Shown: positions 20,939 through 33,429 of the stretch, piece by piece
Numbering within the stretch: position 1 is the stretch's first letter
Layout of the letters: the number at the start of each line of letters is the position of its first letter
Notes under the pieces: model-generated
Told to the model about the DNA's origin: nothing
Database searches by the model: none
What the model saw: the letters and a program-made list of their open reading frames with translations, nothing else
Made by a program: the position numbers and the translations under genes
Source: Paraspadella gotoi
Lineage: Eukaryota > Chaetognatha
Assembly (NCBI GenBank): GCA_051294375.1
Contig: CM119264.1
Location: 19,537,590-19,601,589 of the forward strand
Direction of reading: 5' to 3'
DNA: 64,000 bases

Positions 20939-21811
20939 CTCGCCTGACGGGGCAAAGCCCGTCTTGGCGATATAAAGCGAAATTCAGGCTTCTTTGTGAT
21001 GTCGTCGTCGTTGGCGTCGTCAGCATCACGCTTTTTTGCAATCATGGCTATTGAAAGTGAGATATCATAGGGAGTTGAAATTTTATATATGGCTTCTAAT
21101 CATCAAGATCTTTAAACTTGTCAAGTTGTCATGTTTCATATCAATATTCGTATTTGTTTATGTTTTATTTACAAAACAAAAATGTTTTAATTATATGTCG
21201 CTTTCTCTCTTTCTTATAATTATATGTCGCTCTCTCTCCCTCTTTCTTATAATTATATGTCGCTCTCTCTCCCTCTCTCTATTTTTCTCCGTCACTGCTT
21301 CTTCTGATTTGTCTAAAAACGAGTTCCGGCTCTGCAGCGGCGGTCCAGCGGCTGTCCAGCTTCTCTCTATCTTTCTCTCTCTCTCTCTCTCTCTGATTAT
21401 TTTTTTTCCTTCTAAAAACTTTTATTTTCGCCATTTATTCCGCTCTTTTTTCTCAAAACAAAATACATGAGAAATGGCCTATTAAAAAAAAAATGAAAGA
21501 AAAACTTGAAATTTTGAAGAATATTGGAGAAAAAGTGAAGAATAACTTACTTGACCTGGATTTCGTGACCGTTGCGGGGCAACGAGTAAACAATGTCGAG
21601 GAATATGACCTAATAACGCGTTTCGATGGCAACGGAAACGTTACGTGTATAAAAAAAATCAACATGACCCAAATTCACACGGCGGAAACATTACGTATAT
21701 AAAAAAAAAATTACTTGATCTAGATCACGCCGCCGTTGCGAGGCAACGGATAACGATAATAAACGAGTGACCTAATAATGCGTCTCATTGGCGGGAAAAC
21801 TGTCCAGCTCT

Positions 21812-21858
<47 letters not shown>

Positions 21859-22318
21859 CTCTCTCTGTACCGAGTTGGGACCGAGTTTCTGACTAGAGTA
21901 AATGTTTGAATTGCGAATTAGAAAGAGCGCACACAATAATAATAATTTTTCAAAAACGTAGCTTTCAAAGGCAGTGTAAAACACTGGCCTCAAGCCTCAC
22001 TTTTGCTTTCAATATTTCAATATTTCAATATTTCTGTACGATCTCTTACGTGATCGTTCGTTTTTTGAAAAATTCTGATTATTTTTTTCTTTCTTTCTCT
22101 TTCTCTCTCTCTCTCTTTCTTTCTCTCTCTCACTAATACACGCATTTGTTTGTTTTATTTACGATTAACGATCCATCGTGACAATGAATGACTATCATCG
22201 CATAAATGAATGATTATCATCACATCAATGAATGACTATCATCGCATCAATCATTTGGTTATCATCGCATCAATTATTGGTTATTGGTTATCATCGCGTC
22301 AATATTTTGTCAGGCGAG
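20939..22318. mobile_element. Candidate 1.4-kb element with CTCGCCTGAC inverted ends
   Basis: CTCGCCTGAC at 20939 and GTCAGGCGAG at 22309 are inverted. Inside are CT tracts, the unit CGTGATCGTTCG with GAAAAATTCTGATTAT, and a 23-bp-type ATCATCGCATCAAT minisatellite (22185-22305). The sequence after the right end (ATCCTATTCTTTTAAGATTT) recurs at about 27960, so the true boundary may lie further right. Confidence 0.4.
21296..21455 (+). repeat. Dispersed repeat: GAGTTCCGGCTCTGCAGCG unit
   Basis: ACGAGTTCCGGCTCTGCAGCG, GGCTGTCCAGCTT, a CT tract, then a CTTTTATTTTCGCCATTTAT tail. The parts recur at about 25640-25895 in changed order and partly at 22035-22090 and 27720-27900. Confidence 0.6.
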
Positions 22319-22846
22319 ATCCTATTCTTTTAAGATTTTTTGTTGTTTTAAGTTAATGTAAGTGTTGTCCTTGTTTATTATTGGTTTGTCTAATAATAGT
22401 TCAGAGAACCAGGTTTCTTCTTCATTCGATCCGTCGATGAGGCTTACAGTTGATAAAAAGTTGTAACCCGACTAACATTTGCTCTGTGATTGAATCCTCT
22501 ATAATTATCGTCGGCATTTTATACTGCTAGTAGCAAACATAATGCACCTATTTTTAGTGGCTTAGTTTTTCACTCATGCACGTCGGTGCACAGGTAGTAT
22601 TCTCAGACACCGGATGCTGATGCACGCTCCTTTTTTTTTCGTCGATTTTTTAAAATTGGAGTTCTATTCTCCAAAACCGCGCATGAAAATGAAAACGCTG
22701 TCTCCTGTTTAAATTTTTCGTTTCCTCGCACCGCATGTTCAAAGTAAAGCAAGGTAAACTAATCGCAGGTATACGTTTACTTTAAATTAACAAAATCATT
22801 ACTGTTAATTTTTTAAGTTAAGCTGACTAAAAATATTTTGTGACAG

Positions 22847-22942
22847 TCAAAGAATGGATGCTATTGATGCCATAGAAGTGAAACGACGGAGAATCGAATC
22901 TGAACTATGCAAGCAAAAAGAATTTGAGGACAACGTAGACCG
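22847..22942 (+). CDS. sls/TTN-like: Exon 31: repeat 5
   Basis: QRMDAIDAIEVKRRRIESEL, then CKQKEFEDNVD. 96 bp, phase 2-2, acceptor gtgacag, donor GACCG|gtaagt. Core reads AIDAIEVKRRRIE. Confidence 0.8.
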
Positions 22943-23100
22943 GTAAGTTAAATATAAATTTATATACACGTGGTTATTTTGGTGTGACTCCAAAGAAATC
23001 AATTTAATTCGTAATTTGATTGAGATGCATTAAGCTTTCTCAATATTTAAAACAATAATTTTAATTTTTCCGAACAAAACTACTGGTTGGGAAAATTATC

Positions 23101-23485
23101 ATTTTAGTTGCGCCGCGCCTACTCACGTGTCGGTCGGTCGGTCTGTTCTACTTGCGTTTCAAAGGCTTATAACTCCGGTAATATTTCATCAATAAGGTTT
23201 CTAATGAGATGACTTAAAAACTTTCTTAGCCCATGTATTTATGACATACACTGCATCGAAATTACGTCTTTTATTCCTTATAGTTTTAAGATTTATGAAG
23301 GCAGCGCTAGCAGTCACTTAGATTTGAGGTTTTTTCCTTTCTTAACAAATGAGCAACCAACTATAGGCGAATTATATGCCTTTTTTAATGTAAGTGGGAT
23401 AGACCGACGGACAGACACGCCGACAGACCGACCGAAAAGTAACTTATAGAGTTGCTCCACGAGTGCTCCTGGCGCAACTAAAAAT
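23101..23485. mobile_element. 385-bp MITE with TTTTAGTTGCGCC ends
   Basis: 14-bp inverted ends: ATTTTAGTTGCGCC and GGCGCAACTAAAAAT. GTCGG/GTCCG-rich subterminal blocks sit on both sides (TCGGTCGGTCGG; CCGACAGACCGACCG). Non-coding. Inner sequence also recurs inverted at about 16800-16890. Confidence 0.75.
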
Positions 23486-24100
23486 ATGACGTATAAAAAA
23501 ATGATTAGTAATATTAAACATATAAGACACAATGAAAAATGGCGTAACGTTACTGTTCCGTTCATAAAAAAAATTCACTGTTCAATATTTTTATATAAGG
23601 TTTTTGAAAATACCTTTAAAATATTAGATAATTAGACACAAGGGGAGTAAGCAGGAAAACTTCCCTTTCATAAAAAAAATAGAAAATGAATTTTTCATAT
23701 TGTTATTTATATTAATTGACTAATTACATGCTAATGATTCATATAAATTTAGGAAATGATGGGTAAAAAATATTCATCTTGGTCTCGGTTAACTATTAAG
23801 TTATCGTTAGTTTTATTTTAATAATATTAATATTATTTTTGCATTTATAAGAGCAATGCCCAAAAATTTGTAAGCGTTTTGAGCTATATTGCTTTATCTT
23901 TTTTTCTATTTTTGATTTAGTTAGCTTTTTTGTTGATGGTCAAGGGTTTTGGTCAGATACAATAATGTCCAGTAGTGTATATCGCACATATTACCAAAAG
24001 TAACAATTTTAAAGGGACAAAATCAGTACGAGACCGTTTCGCCACGTTATTTTTCATTGTGTCATAATTATTATTATAGAATAAGAACAAAAATATAGAT

Positions 24101-24298
24101 AACCGTTCAATATAAGCAGTCCCTGAGCTTTGAATCAGGCTGTAACACCATGTTATAGGCGGGTTAAGCGCCCCGTCTCTCTTAACTGCTAGGCGATCAC
24201 TGGGCTAGAACCCCAGACCTTAGGGTTGGGAGGCTAATGTCTTGCCTCTTGCACCAATGGCCGCTAATGAACAGTTGGTAGATTTTAGTCCACCATAA
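24101..24298 (-). mobile_element. tRNA-derived SINE, copy 2
   Basis: Same unit as copy 1, lacking its right end (the ACTGTCTC end in minus-strand terms). Contains the hairpin start, the A-box-like and the B-box-like block. Confidence 0.75.
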
Positions 24299-24371
24299 AC
24301 TGTTAAAATGTAAAATTGTGAAATGGTAATATGGTGAAACTGTTTAATTTTTTTTTTTTTTTACTTTTTCA

Positions 24372-24490
24372 CAGAATTTAGCACTCTAGTAAAAATTGGT
24401 TCCCTAACTGTTACTAATTTTTTTATATCTTTATTTTTTAAAAGGGCGATTATTAAGTTCTTGCAACTCTTCAAAATCTGTAAAAAAAAA
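24372..24490. repeat. Left arm of a 3.7-kb-spaced inverted repeat
   Basis: CAGAATTTAGCACT ... CTTGCAACTCTTCAAAAT is present inverted at 27985-28092 (ATTTTGAAGAGTTGCAAG ... GTGCTAAATTCTG). The two may be termini of a large composite element within intron 31. Confidence 0.55.
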
Positions 24491-24514
24491 GTTTTTTTTC
24501 ATAAAAAACTATAA

Positions 24515-25255
24515 TTCACTTTGTCGGTCCGTCGGTCCGCCCCCTCAATATTGTCGGACACTCACTTATGTCATGTCAGAACATCGAATTATGATAAATT
24601 ATGCAAAAAAAAGATGTCCATCTGTCTGTCCGTCCGTCCGTCTATCCCACCTTAGCAAAAAACACCAATTACTTGTGATTGGATAGATGGATTGAATTGA
24701 AATTTGTGTGTCCATAGGGAAGTGTGTGATTGAGCTGTATATGAATTTTCGATGGAATCGTCCGAGTGGAAATGAGTTTAAATGGAAAAAACAAAAAAAT
24801 ATATTTTACTATTTGAACACCAATTGCTCATGAGTGGATTGGGCAATTGACCTGGAATTTTGTATGTGCATAGGAAAGCGTGTGATTAAGCTGGAGATCA
24901 AGTTTCAGTGGATTCGTTTGAGTGAAAATGAGTTTAAATGGAAAAAACAAAAAAACCAGTTCCCTAATTGATTATGCTTCTTTTTCTTTTTATAGTAAAT
25001 ATAAATGTAATATGTATTAATTAATCAAATAATTAATCAGTTAATTAATCAATTAATTAATCAATAAATAAATAATCAATCAATCAAGTCGTCATCGGCA
25101 TTATTCTCAATATTGTCATTGCTTTTGTCGTTGTCAGTGACAAAAAGACCTAAAAACAAACTTTTGGGATCAAATTAATTCAATAATTGCCTAATTAATT
25201 AACTAATTACCTTAAATTATTTAATAATTAATTAATTAATTACCGATAATGATCG
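24515..25255. mobile_element. GTCGG/TTAA MITE-like element
   Basis: CACTTTGTCGGTCCGTCGG start, GTCCGTCCGTCC block, two imperfect copies of a ~165-bp unit (AGTGTGTGATTGAGCTG ... GGAAATGAGTTTAAATGG) and a TTAATTAA-rich tail. Similar units lie at 16.5, 34.9, 37.4-37.95 and 40.1 kb. No coding capacity seen. Confidence 0.6.
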
Positions 25256-26104
25256 TGGTCAGAATCGACATTTTTTGTGTTTTTAAACACCTCATTTATT
25301 CAAATCAAATGAAAACTTTTTGTGATATGGATTTTTGAAAAATAGATTTTTCAGCATTTTGAAGTTAAATCTCATGATTTCCTTTCTACTACTTCTAAAA
25401 TATTTTAGAACAATAAGCAAAACAGACAACATCCTATAGAGTAAAAATTTGGCTTTAAACAGATATATTCGTTTTATTAATTACTTTCGGAGCTATGACT
25501 TTTTAAATGTTAAAAAATTTCTGAAAAAAAAAATTTTAATTATTTTCAATGCAAAAAAGCTCAAATCTAATTTTTATCTATGAGTCCATCATATGTAACC
25601 TGTTTTTACTCATTTTCCAGTGTAAAAAGTGTTAGTTTAACCAAAGCTGTACCGCGGCCTTCCAGCGGCTGTCCAGCTTTCTCTTTCTCAATCTGTCTCT
25701 TTTTCTGTCTCTCTCTCTCTGTCTCTCCCTATGTCTCTCTTTCTTGCGTGATCGTTCGTTTTTTAAAAAATTCTGATTATTCTTTTCCTTCTAAAAACTT
25801 TTATTATCGCCATTTATTCTGCACTTTTTTTCTCAATACAAAATCACTGCTTTTTCTGATTTGTCTAAAAACGAGTTCCGGCTCTGCAGCGTATAAAATA
25901 TAAATTCCATTATTTACAACAACATGCAATATCAAATGTGCATCAGCTAATATGATAGGTAGGCAATACCTACTATATATCCGGCAATTTTGCTTAATAA
26001 CTAAATTTTTTTTTAATAACTAAATTGCATATAATATTTTTTTTTTTAAACTACAATCAATATATATATATATACATATATACACACATACACATATTTT
26101 TTTT

Positions 26105-26400
26105 AATAAGAATCAACAGAAAGACACTAATAAAAACAAAAGACGCTAAAAACAGAAAGACACTGATAAAAACGAAAGACGCTAAAAACAGAAAGACACT
26201 AATGAAAACAAAAGACGTTAAAAACATAAAGACACTAATAAAAACAAAAGACGCTAATAAAACGCTAATAAAACAGAAAGACACTAATAAAAACAAAAGA
26301 CGATAATTAAAACAAAGAGACGCTAAAAACAAAATGAGACGCTAATAAATACTCAAAAACCTATATTAATAATAACAAAACAAGACGCTAATAAACAAAG
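26105..26400. repeat. Minisatellite, ~36-bp AGACACTAATAAAAACAAA unit
   Basis: Imperfect tandem units alternating AGAAAGACACTAATAAAA and ACAAAAGACGCTAAAA across about 300 bp, followed by A-rich sequence with GACGCTAATAAA remnants. Confidence 0.8.
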
Positions 26401-27719
26401 ATATAGATATGTGGTCCCTCAATACCTCAATACCCAATACGAGATACCCAATACGAGATACCCTCATTGATTAAATAAGTTCCAATAGCCAATTTTAACC
26501 CATTTAATTAAGTTTCCCCACTCTACAGTCCCATCATCATTTAATGTACTCAGTAATATAATATTTTTTTTTATTTTTTTTTTTTAAACTAGAAAGCAGT
26601 AAACAAGTAAAACTAAACTATTAAAATTCAACAGAAAAAAAAGACACTAACGTTTAAATTGACTCATAAATAAATGTTATGAACTAATTCATAAGAAACT
26701 ATAAAATATAACGTTCAAGAACGTTCAAAATTCAAATTTTTAAAACAAAAAAACATCAAAAAACAAAAGACACAAACGTTTAAATGGACTCAAGACAAAA
26801 ACAAAAACAAAAACAAAAAATATAAAGCATAAACGAAAAACAACGTTAATAAAACGTAAAAACAAAAACAAAAATTATAAAAAAAGAACAAAAGAAAAAA
26901 TATAAAGCATAAATGAAATATACCTAAAATGTATAATTATAATGTGTTAAAGTAAAGGGCAAAACTAGAATTTTTTTTAAAATAATTTTTATAATCGTAA
27001 AACCGGAAAAAGTAAAAAAGTGTTTAAAGTAAAAAACAAAAAATGTCTAGTATAAAAAGTGTTTAATGCGTAAAATGTAAAACGAAAAACGTAAAACGTC
27101 ATGGTTTTATTTTTATTTTCATTAAACAAAAATAAAATGTTTTTGTTTTTATTTATTATTGTAGCTTTGGACCGGTCGGCCCACTTTTGGAAAATAATAT
27201 TTAAAATAGGAGTCGATAAGAAAGATATAGTCAAATTAAACATTACTTTTTTTGTTATTCTTATAATTTGTATATTATTAAATTTATAATTATTTTTCGT
27301 GTATATATTTAATCATTTTTATATTTTTTTAAATTAATAATTATTGGAGTTGTGATAAATATTTACAAATTAGTTGAATATGCAAATTTGACCTCATTCT
27401 GGTTTTTTCTTAAAGAAATTGCGTTCAAGATTAAAATTTTCTAACATGAAGAAATAAAAGTTTTTTGGATAAGTAAAAAAATATATTTGGAAGTCAAAAA
27501 TATCATAGTCGTTTACTGAGTATTTTCAACTATATATTTTGTTAATAGGGATTATAATTTTTTGACCGTTATTATTGAAAATAGTTTAGTTTTATCACGA
27601 CGAGTTTTCATTTCATACAATCAATATCAATCTCATTCATTTCCAATAATATGCAAATAGATAAGGTTTTCAACCTCATTTTGAACTAGATGAACAAAAG
27701 ACTTCAGTCTTATTTCAAT

Positions 27720-28092
27720 TGTTTGCGGTCTCTCTCTGTCTCTCTCGCTCTCTGTCTCTCTCGCTCTACGTCTCTCTCTCTCTCTGTGTCTCTCTCTCTC
27801 TCTGTGTCTCATTCTCTGTGTCTCTCTCTGTCTCTCTCTGTATGATCTCTTGCGTGATCGTTCGTTTTTTAAAAAATTCTGATTATTTTTTTGGTTATCA
27901 TCGCATAAATATTTAGTTATCATTGCATCAATATTTGGTTATCATTGAAGGTAGGCTCGATCCTATTCTTTTAAGATTTTTTTTTACAAATTTTGAAGAG
28001 TTGCAAGCACTGATTGATTTTTAAAAAAATAAAGATAGAAAAATGTGAGGGGACAAATTTGTACAATAGTGCTAAATTCTGCAGAAAAGTTT
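27720..28092. repeat. CT-rich tract, dispersed unit and right inverted arm
   Basis: CTCTGTCTCTC-type tract, then TGCGTGATCGTTCG with AAAAAATTCTGATTAT, three GGTTATCATTGCATCAATATT-type units, ATCCTATTCTTTTAAGATTT and the arm inverted relative to 24372-24490. Confidence 0.6.
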
Positions 28093-28301
28093 TAAAAATA
28101 TGCTAAAGCCTAAATTATGTAAGTCTTTATAGCGCATATATTCTCTTTGATTCTAATTCAAGCGCAATGAACAGAAAGGAATAATACCAAATCCCGAAAA
28201 ATTTAATAAATTTATTTGGTAATTGTATTTGGTATGTAAATGTGTCTATGTGTAGATGTAAAAGTATTTGGTAAATGTATTTGGTAAATGTAATTTTAAA
28301 G

Positions 28302-28382
28302 GGAGAGACTTACTGCCATACAACTTTTGGAGTTGCGACGAGAACAAGCAAATCGCCCTGTGGAACGCCACATACCCGAAAG
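28302..28382 (+). CDS. sls/TTN-like: Exon 32: repeat 6
   Basis: ERLTAIQLLELRREQANRPV, then ERHIPE. 81 bp, phase 2-2, acceptor ttttaaag, donor GAAAG|gtaact. Sits alone between introns of 5.4 and 4.2 kb. Confidence 0.75.
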
Positions 28383-30620
28383 GTAACTAAAATATTTTAA
28401 TTTTAGAGTTGGAAAATTAACACCCACTTTAAATACTAGTAGCTACGTCTTCTTCTAAATCAACTGTTCTGAAGCTACATTAATTTAAGATTTTTAACCA
28501 TAACAATTTAAGCTGCATATACCATGTTGAAAATTAATATTGTCGTCTCGATATTCTTATAACTTTTAATACCATTAATATAAAAATTAAGAAAAAAGCT
28601 ACATTTGAAAAGCTTTGCTTTTTTCAATTTGTATGAGCTATTTTCCAGAAAAATATGATAAAGCGGAAAAGAAGTATAAAAATAGATTGCATAACATAAT
28701 TTTTGAAAAAGATTTATATTTTCTTTTATCAACTTTTTACGAGGAATCTGAATCTGTTCTCAAAACTAAAAAAAAACCATTTTGAAATTTTGACATCATA
28801 TAAGGGTAGTACTATATATAAAATAAGTTGACTGGGCTACTTTATTTAGAAAAAAATAACGACAGATTAATATTCACTAATATGATAGTTTTCAAGATAT
28901 AACTGCTAAATTTTGATTCCAAACTTTCACTTCACCCTACTACACAATTAGAGTGATGTGAAAATAATAACATTTTAGAAAATTAAAATTTAGCATACAA
29001 AACATGAAAATAAAAACCAATAAAAATACTTTGGTAAATTTATTTTTTAATTTTATACATTAGTGGCCAAGAGTGAGCTATATTTTTTATATATAGTAGG
29101 GTAGTCTGTTGATTTTTTATTTTTATTAAGAAAATTTTTTTCATGTGCTGTCATGTAGCAGACATCGTTAGCTTTCATATGATACCTCACATGATGCATT
29201 AAAATTATTTTATGATAGCATCATTATGACAAAAAAATTGTGATAATTTTTTTCTGCCAGGCCTCTTAGACACAGCTAAATCTTAAAATTTAAAAATCTG
29301 ATAATACAGTCTTTTAGCCCTATGTCAGTAGTTTTTTAATCAGGGGGAACAAAGTTTGAACTCCTAAATTATCATATTTAAATCATATGTTTTTTAAGGT
29401 TCTTACATGAATTTTTTAATTTTTTTTGTTTTCAACAAAATGATAATCATTATCCTTAGTAATTATATAAACGTTTGAGGTATAAAAATTTTTTGGTTAT
29501 ATCAGAAACATAATTTAATCTTTTCTCTTTCAGAATCTATATTTATTTATTTTTTTAAATGTGGCCAAGTGTGTTTAATTTAATTTCAAAAGTTGTTAGA
29601 CTTTTGACTAAGATTCCGATCAAGATTTTTAAAAAATCCTTTGAAACATTATAAAAAAATTATATGGAAAAGATGCCCCATAATTATGGCTTTAATATGA
29701 TACCAGTCTCATCGTTCTATCATTTTTGTTTTAAAATATATCAAAGAAAATCAATTTTTTTATTACCTATTGACTCGGCCGAAGCTAAAAATTTAAGTGG
29801 AACCAAACCAAACAATTTGCTTTCAAGGCATATCGCGTCTATGCGCGTCTACGTAGGTCAATTTTAAAAACATATTTGGAATCTTCAAACGCATATTTAC
29901 TAGTAACCTGACGACATCAAGTGACGGAAGTTCAGTTGTCTTATTATATCAAAAAGAAAAATTAATTCTAATATTTTTAATATCTATCGATTTCAATGAA
30001 AAAAAGGCACTAGATATATTGCATGTGATTGAATAATAATTTTATCAATTTTATGTATTTTGTAAGTATTTTAAGTAATTTTATTCAGTGAGTAAAGTAA
30101 CAACTTTTTCATTCGCTAATTTTTATCTCGGACGCTTAACGTCAGACTTCCCTATATAAGTATATAATAAGCTAAAATTTCAAAATGCAAATTTTCTAAT
30201 TTTAAAATCGGATTTGGATTCCTTGTAAAAAGTTGATTTAAGAAGAAACTATAATTCTTTTTTAAAAAATTATTTCATTAAGTTAGTTAAAAATGTAAAA
30301 AAATGTATTCAACTTTTTTATAATTTTAACCTAATTTTGACATAATTTTTGAAAAAGATTTATATTTTCTTTTATCAACTGTTAACGAGGAATCTGAATC
30401 TGTTCTCAGAATTTTGAAATTTTTACATTATATAAGGGTATTACTATATACAAAATAAGCTGACTGGGTTATTATATTTGTAAAAAAAGAAAAATAACTA
30501 CAGATTAATATTCACTAATATTATAGTTTTCAAGATATAACAGCAAAATTTTGATTCCAAACTTTCACTAAACCCTACTACACATGTCTTACTTGGTTAT
30601 CCAGAAAGGATTAACATCTC
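28383..30620 (+). other. Intron 32, AT-rich first half
   Basis: Contains two degraded copies of the TTATATTTTCTTTTATCAAC fold-back family (about 28650-28900 and 30200-30560). No coding signal recognised. Confidence 0.5.
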
Positions 30621-30624
30621 TATC

Positions 30625-31466
30625 ATGAAATTGGTACAACCAATATAAAAATTATCCATTCATTAAATAAATAAGCTATCTTGCCCCTGACTTTGGACAG
30701 GCTTTGGTGGTTTAAGGCCTCCATCACTCTTACAAGATAATGACATAGCAGGTCCCTGCAAGCTTTCAATCAAGACTCTCTCACAGTCTCGTTTATTCAC
30801 TCCAGAGTACCTGGCTTCCCTATCAATGAAGTGGAAAATATTTCAAAGAATGTTTCAATTGTATGAAAAGACCACTCCCTTAAGTATTAGATCGGGGAAT
30901 ACTTATTGTACTCCGCACTAGCATCAAAATACAAGGAGCTGAATTTTATGAAATTGGTACAACCAATATAAAAATTATCCATTCATTTAATAAATAAGCT
31001 ATCTTGCCCCTGACTTTGGACAGGCTTTGGTGGTTTAAGGCCTCCATCACTCTTACAAGATAATGACATAGCAGGTCCCTGCAAGCTTTCAATCAAGACT
31101 CTCTCACAGTCTCGTTTATTCACTCCCAGAGTACCTGGCTTCCCTATCAATGAAGTGGAAAATATTTTAAAGAATGTTTCAATTGTATGAAAAGACCACT
31201 CCCTTAAGTATTAGATCGGGGAATACTTATTGTACTCCGCACTAGCATCAAAATACAAGGAGCTGAATTTTATGAAATTGGTACAACCAATATAAAAATT
31301 ATCCATTCATTTAATAAATAAGCTATCTTGCCCCTGACTTTGGACAGGCTTTGGTGGTTTAAGGCCTCCATCACTCTTCAAGATAATGACATAGCAGGTC
31401 CCTGCAAGCTTTCAATCAAGACTCTCTCACAGTCTCGTTTATTCACTCCCAGAGTATTCACTCCCA
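30625..31466. repeat. 323-bp tandem repeat, ~2.6 units
   Basis: Units start at 30625, 30948 and 31272 with ATGAAATTGGTACAACCAAT. They are nearly identical, so the array is young or homogenised. Partial dispersed copies occur at 48522-49265 and 52298-52540. No long open frame and no CTGATGA ribozyme core in either strand of the unit. Confidence 0.85.
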
Positions 31467-31499
31467 GAGTATTACTAATAATGAAAAAAATGAATAAAT

Positions 31500-31920
31500 A
31501 ATAAAAAAGAATCTAACAAATGAATCAAAATTTTAAAAAAATTAATAAGAAAAATTGATCAAAAAAGTGTGAAAAATAAAAAAATAAAACAAAAGAAACA
31601 AAAAGGATGAAAAAATGTAAAAATAAACAATATATAATGAAAAATAAAACAAACATATTAAACAAAAAAAATGAATAAAAAAGTATGAAAGAAATAAACT
31701 AATACAAAAATAAAACAAAAGAAACAAAAAGGATGAAAAAATGTAAAAATAAGCAATCATGAAAAATAAAACAAACATATTAAACAAAAAAATGAGTGAA
31801 TGAAAAAATGAACCAAACAAAAGAAAAAAAACAGTAACGACTATATGAAAACAAATAAAGAGAAAAAAAGAGAAGAAACTTGTAAAATAAAAAAGATCAT
31901 GCAAAATGGAAAAAAACATA
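31500..31920. repeat. A-rich repeat block
   Basis: A-rich with a duplicated ~125-bp segment (AAACAAAAGAAACAAAAAGG at about 31590 and 31710). Open frames on the minus strand are compositional. Confidence 0.6.
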
Positions 31921-32567
31921 AATGTGTGATATCTATTAGAAAACTAGGACATATTGTAATCTAACCTTGTGTTGTATAGATGCTCACTCTATTTCCATAA
32001 GACAACACCGACTTCCCCTTCCCAAATTGAGTTATTAGATATAATGATAAGTAAAAAAAATTTTTAAGAAAAAAAGCAATATATATTTGTTTAAATAATA
32101 TAGATTAGATACTAAATCCTTCATAAAATATAAAAATAGAAAATAGTGAAACAAGTAATTTGCAAATTTTCATAAAAAATGTAGAAGCTCAAAGGATGAC
32201 GACGACAATGATAAACGAAACAACAACAACAACAACAACATTGAGCTTGCTGAAAAAAAGTTTAGCACGATTTACCATATAAATATTTGCATATTTATTA
32301 TCTTTTTTTGGTTGCTAACTTTTTTTCTAAGAAAAGTTTTATCAAAGATGTGGATATAATTTTTTTATAATATTTCGTTTAAATTGCACATCACTCATAT
32401 AATTAATGATAGTAATACTTTGCAGAAAGACCGCTTATTCAAATCAGAAAAAAAACTATCTTTTTAAATGTACAATTTTTTTCCTCAATTTTTATATTAA
32501 GTACTTTAAAATTGGGTGAAAGTTTTGGCGGACGTTTCATCTCTAATGTGGTAATTTTATATTGTAG

Positions 32568-32660
32568 GGATCCACCTCAAGCCATTGCTTCGCTTGAATT
32601 ACAATTACGACAAATTGAAGATGAAAGAAGAAAAGTTATGGATGCCCCTGACGATGCAAG
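32568..32660 (+). CDS. sls/TTN-like: Exon 33: repeat 7
   Basis: PPQAIASLELQLRQIEDERR, then KVMDAPDDA. 93 bp, phase 2-2, acceptor attgtag, donor GCAAG|gtaatt. A close match to the repeat consensus. Confidence 0.8.
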
Positions 32661-32764
32661 GTAATTACTTTTTTTAATGTAAATTAAAGCATGGTGTAAG
32701 TAAGAAATTTTAGTAATAAATACAATTATTAGACAGATTTATTTTTAACTTTGCATTGGCTATT

Positions 32765-33010
32765 AGAATGGGGCACTGGGGAACATAAATTTTATTTGAG
32801 TGAACAAACAAGGATATTTAGACGTGCGATAGTATTAGGAGTACAAAAAATATTTTGCTTATATTTTATGGGGAACAGTATCATTAATTATAATATATTT
32901 ATAATATTATCCTTTTAAAATAATAAATTTTCGAAATAATATTTTAAAAATTTTTATTAAAGATTGTGTTTCTTCATAAAAAGTTAGATCAAAAATATAA
33001 ATATGTTTTA
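32765..33010. repeat. Dispersed repeat, copy A
   Basis: GCACTGGGGAACATAAATTT and the following ~240 bp are almost identical to 63556-63800. Confidence 0.8.
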
Positions 33011-33319
33011 AAAAAATTCAATATCTTCAGCGTCAAAAAAGGTCAAAATTCTCCCCTTTTTCTTGCTATGCTGTAAAAACTATTATATGATAAAATATTT
33101 TGGTCATTTTTCGCAGCTTTAACCTAAAAATATCTTGAAACATATTTTACAAAAGTTTTTCAGTTTTTTCCGGCGAATCCGAAACCGTTCTTAAAATTAA
33201 AAAAAAATATGATTTTAAAATTTTAAGGATAATTTATTGTGTTAAGTTCCTTTCATTTCGTTGTTTTGAGCGAATTAAGAAAGACAGTTTTGGATGGAAC
33301 AACGATTTTGTATTTACAT

Positions 33320-33378
33320 TTGGACATGTTTCGACTCTTGTAAGAGTCTTCATCAGCGTTTTGTCAATTAACAAATGT
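33320..33378 (-). ncRNA. Hammerhead-like motif, decayed copy
   Basis: Minus strand: CTGATGA (plus-strand 33350-33356), stem-loop GACTC/GAGTC with loop TTACAA, GAAA, ACATGT. The stem I pairing seen in the 58.4-kb copy is lost. Downstream (33395-33490) is the GA tract and AAGCTTCCAACAAAGA tail of the same repeat family. Confidence 0.5.
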
Positions 33379-33397
33379 TTCTCTAAACATTGAGTTT

Positions 33398-33429
<32 letters not shown>

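Noticed and set aside
31542-31919. 125-residue minus-strand frame rich in Phe
   Set aside because: A-rich repeat block read in reverse; internal duplication, no start context or splice partners.
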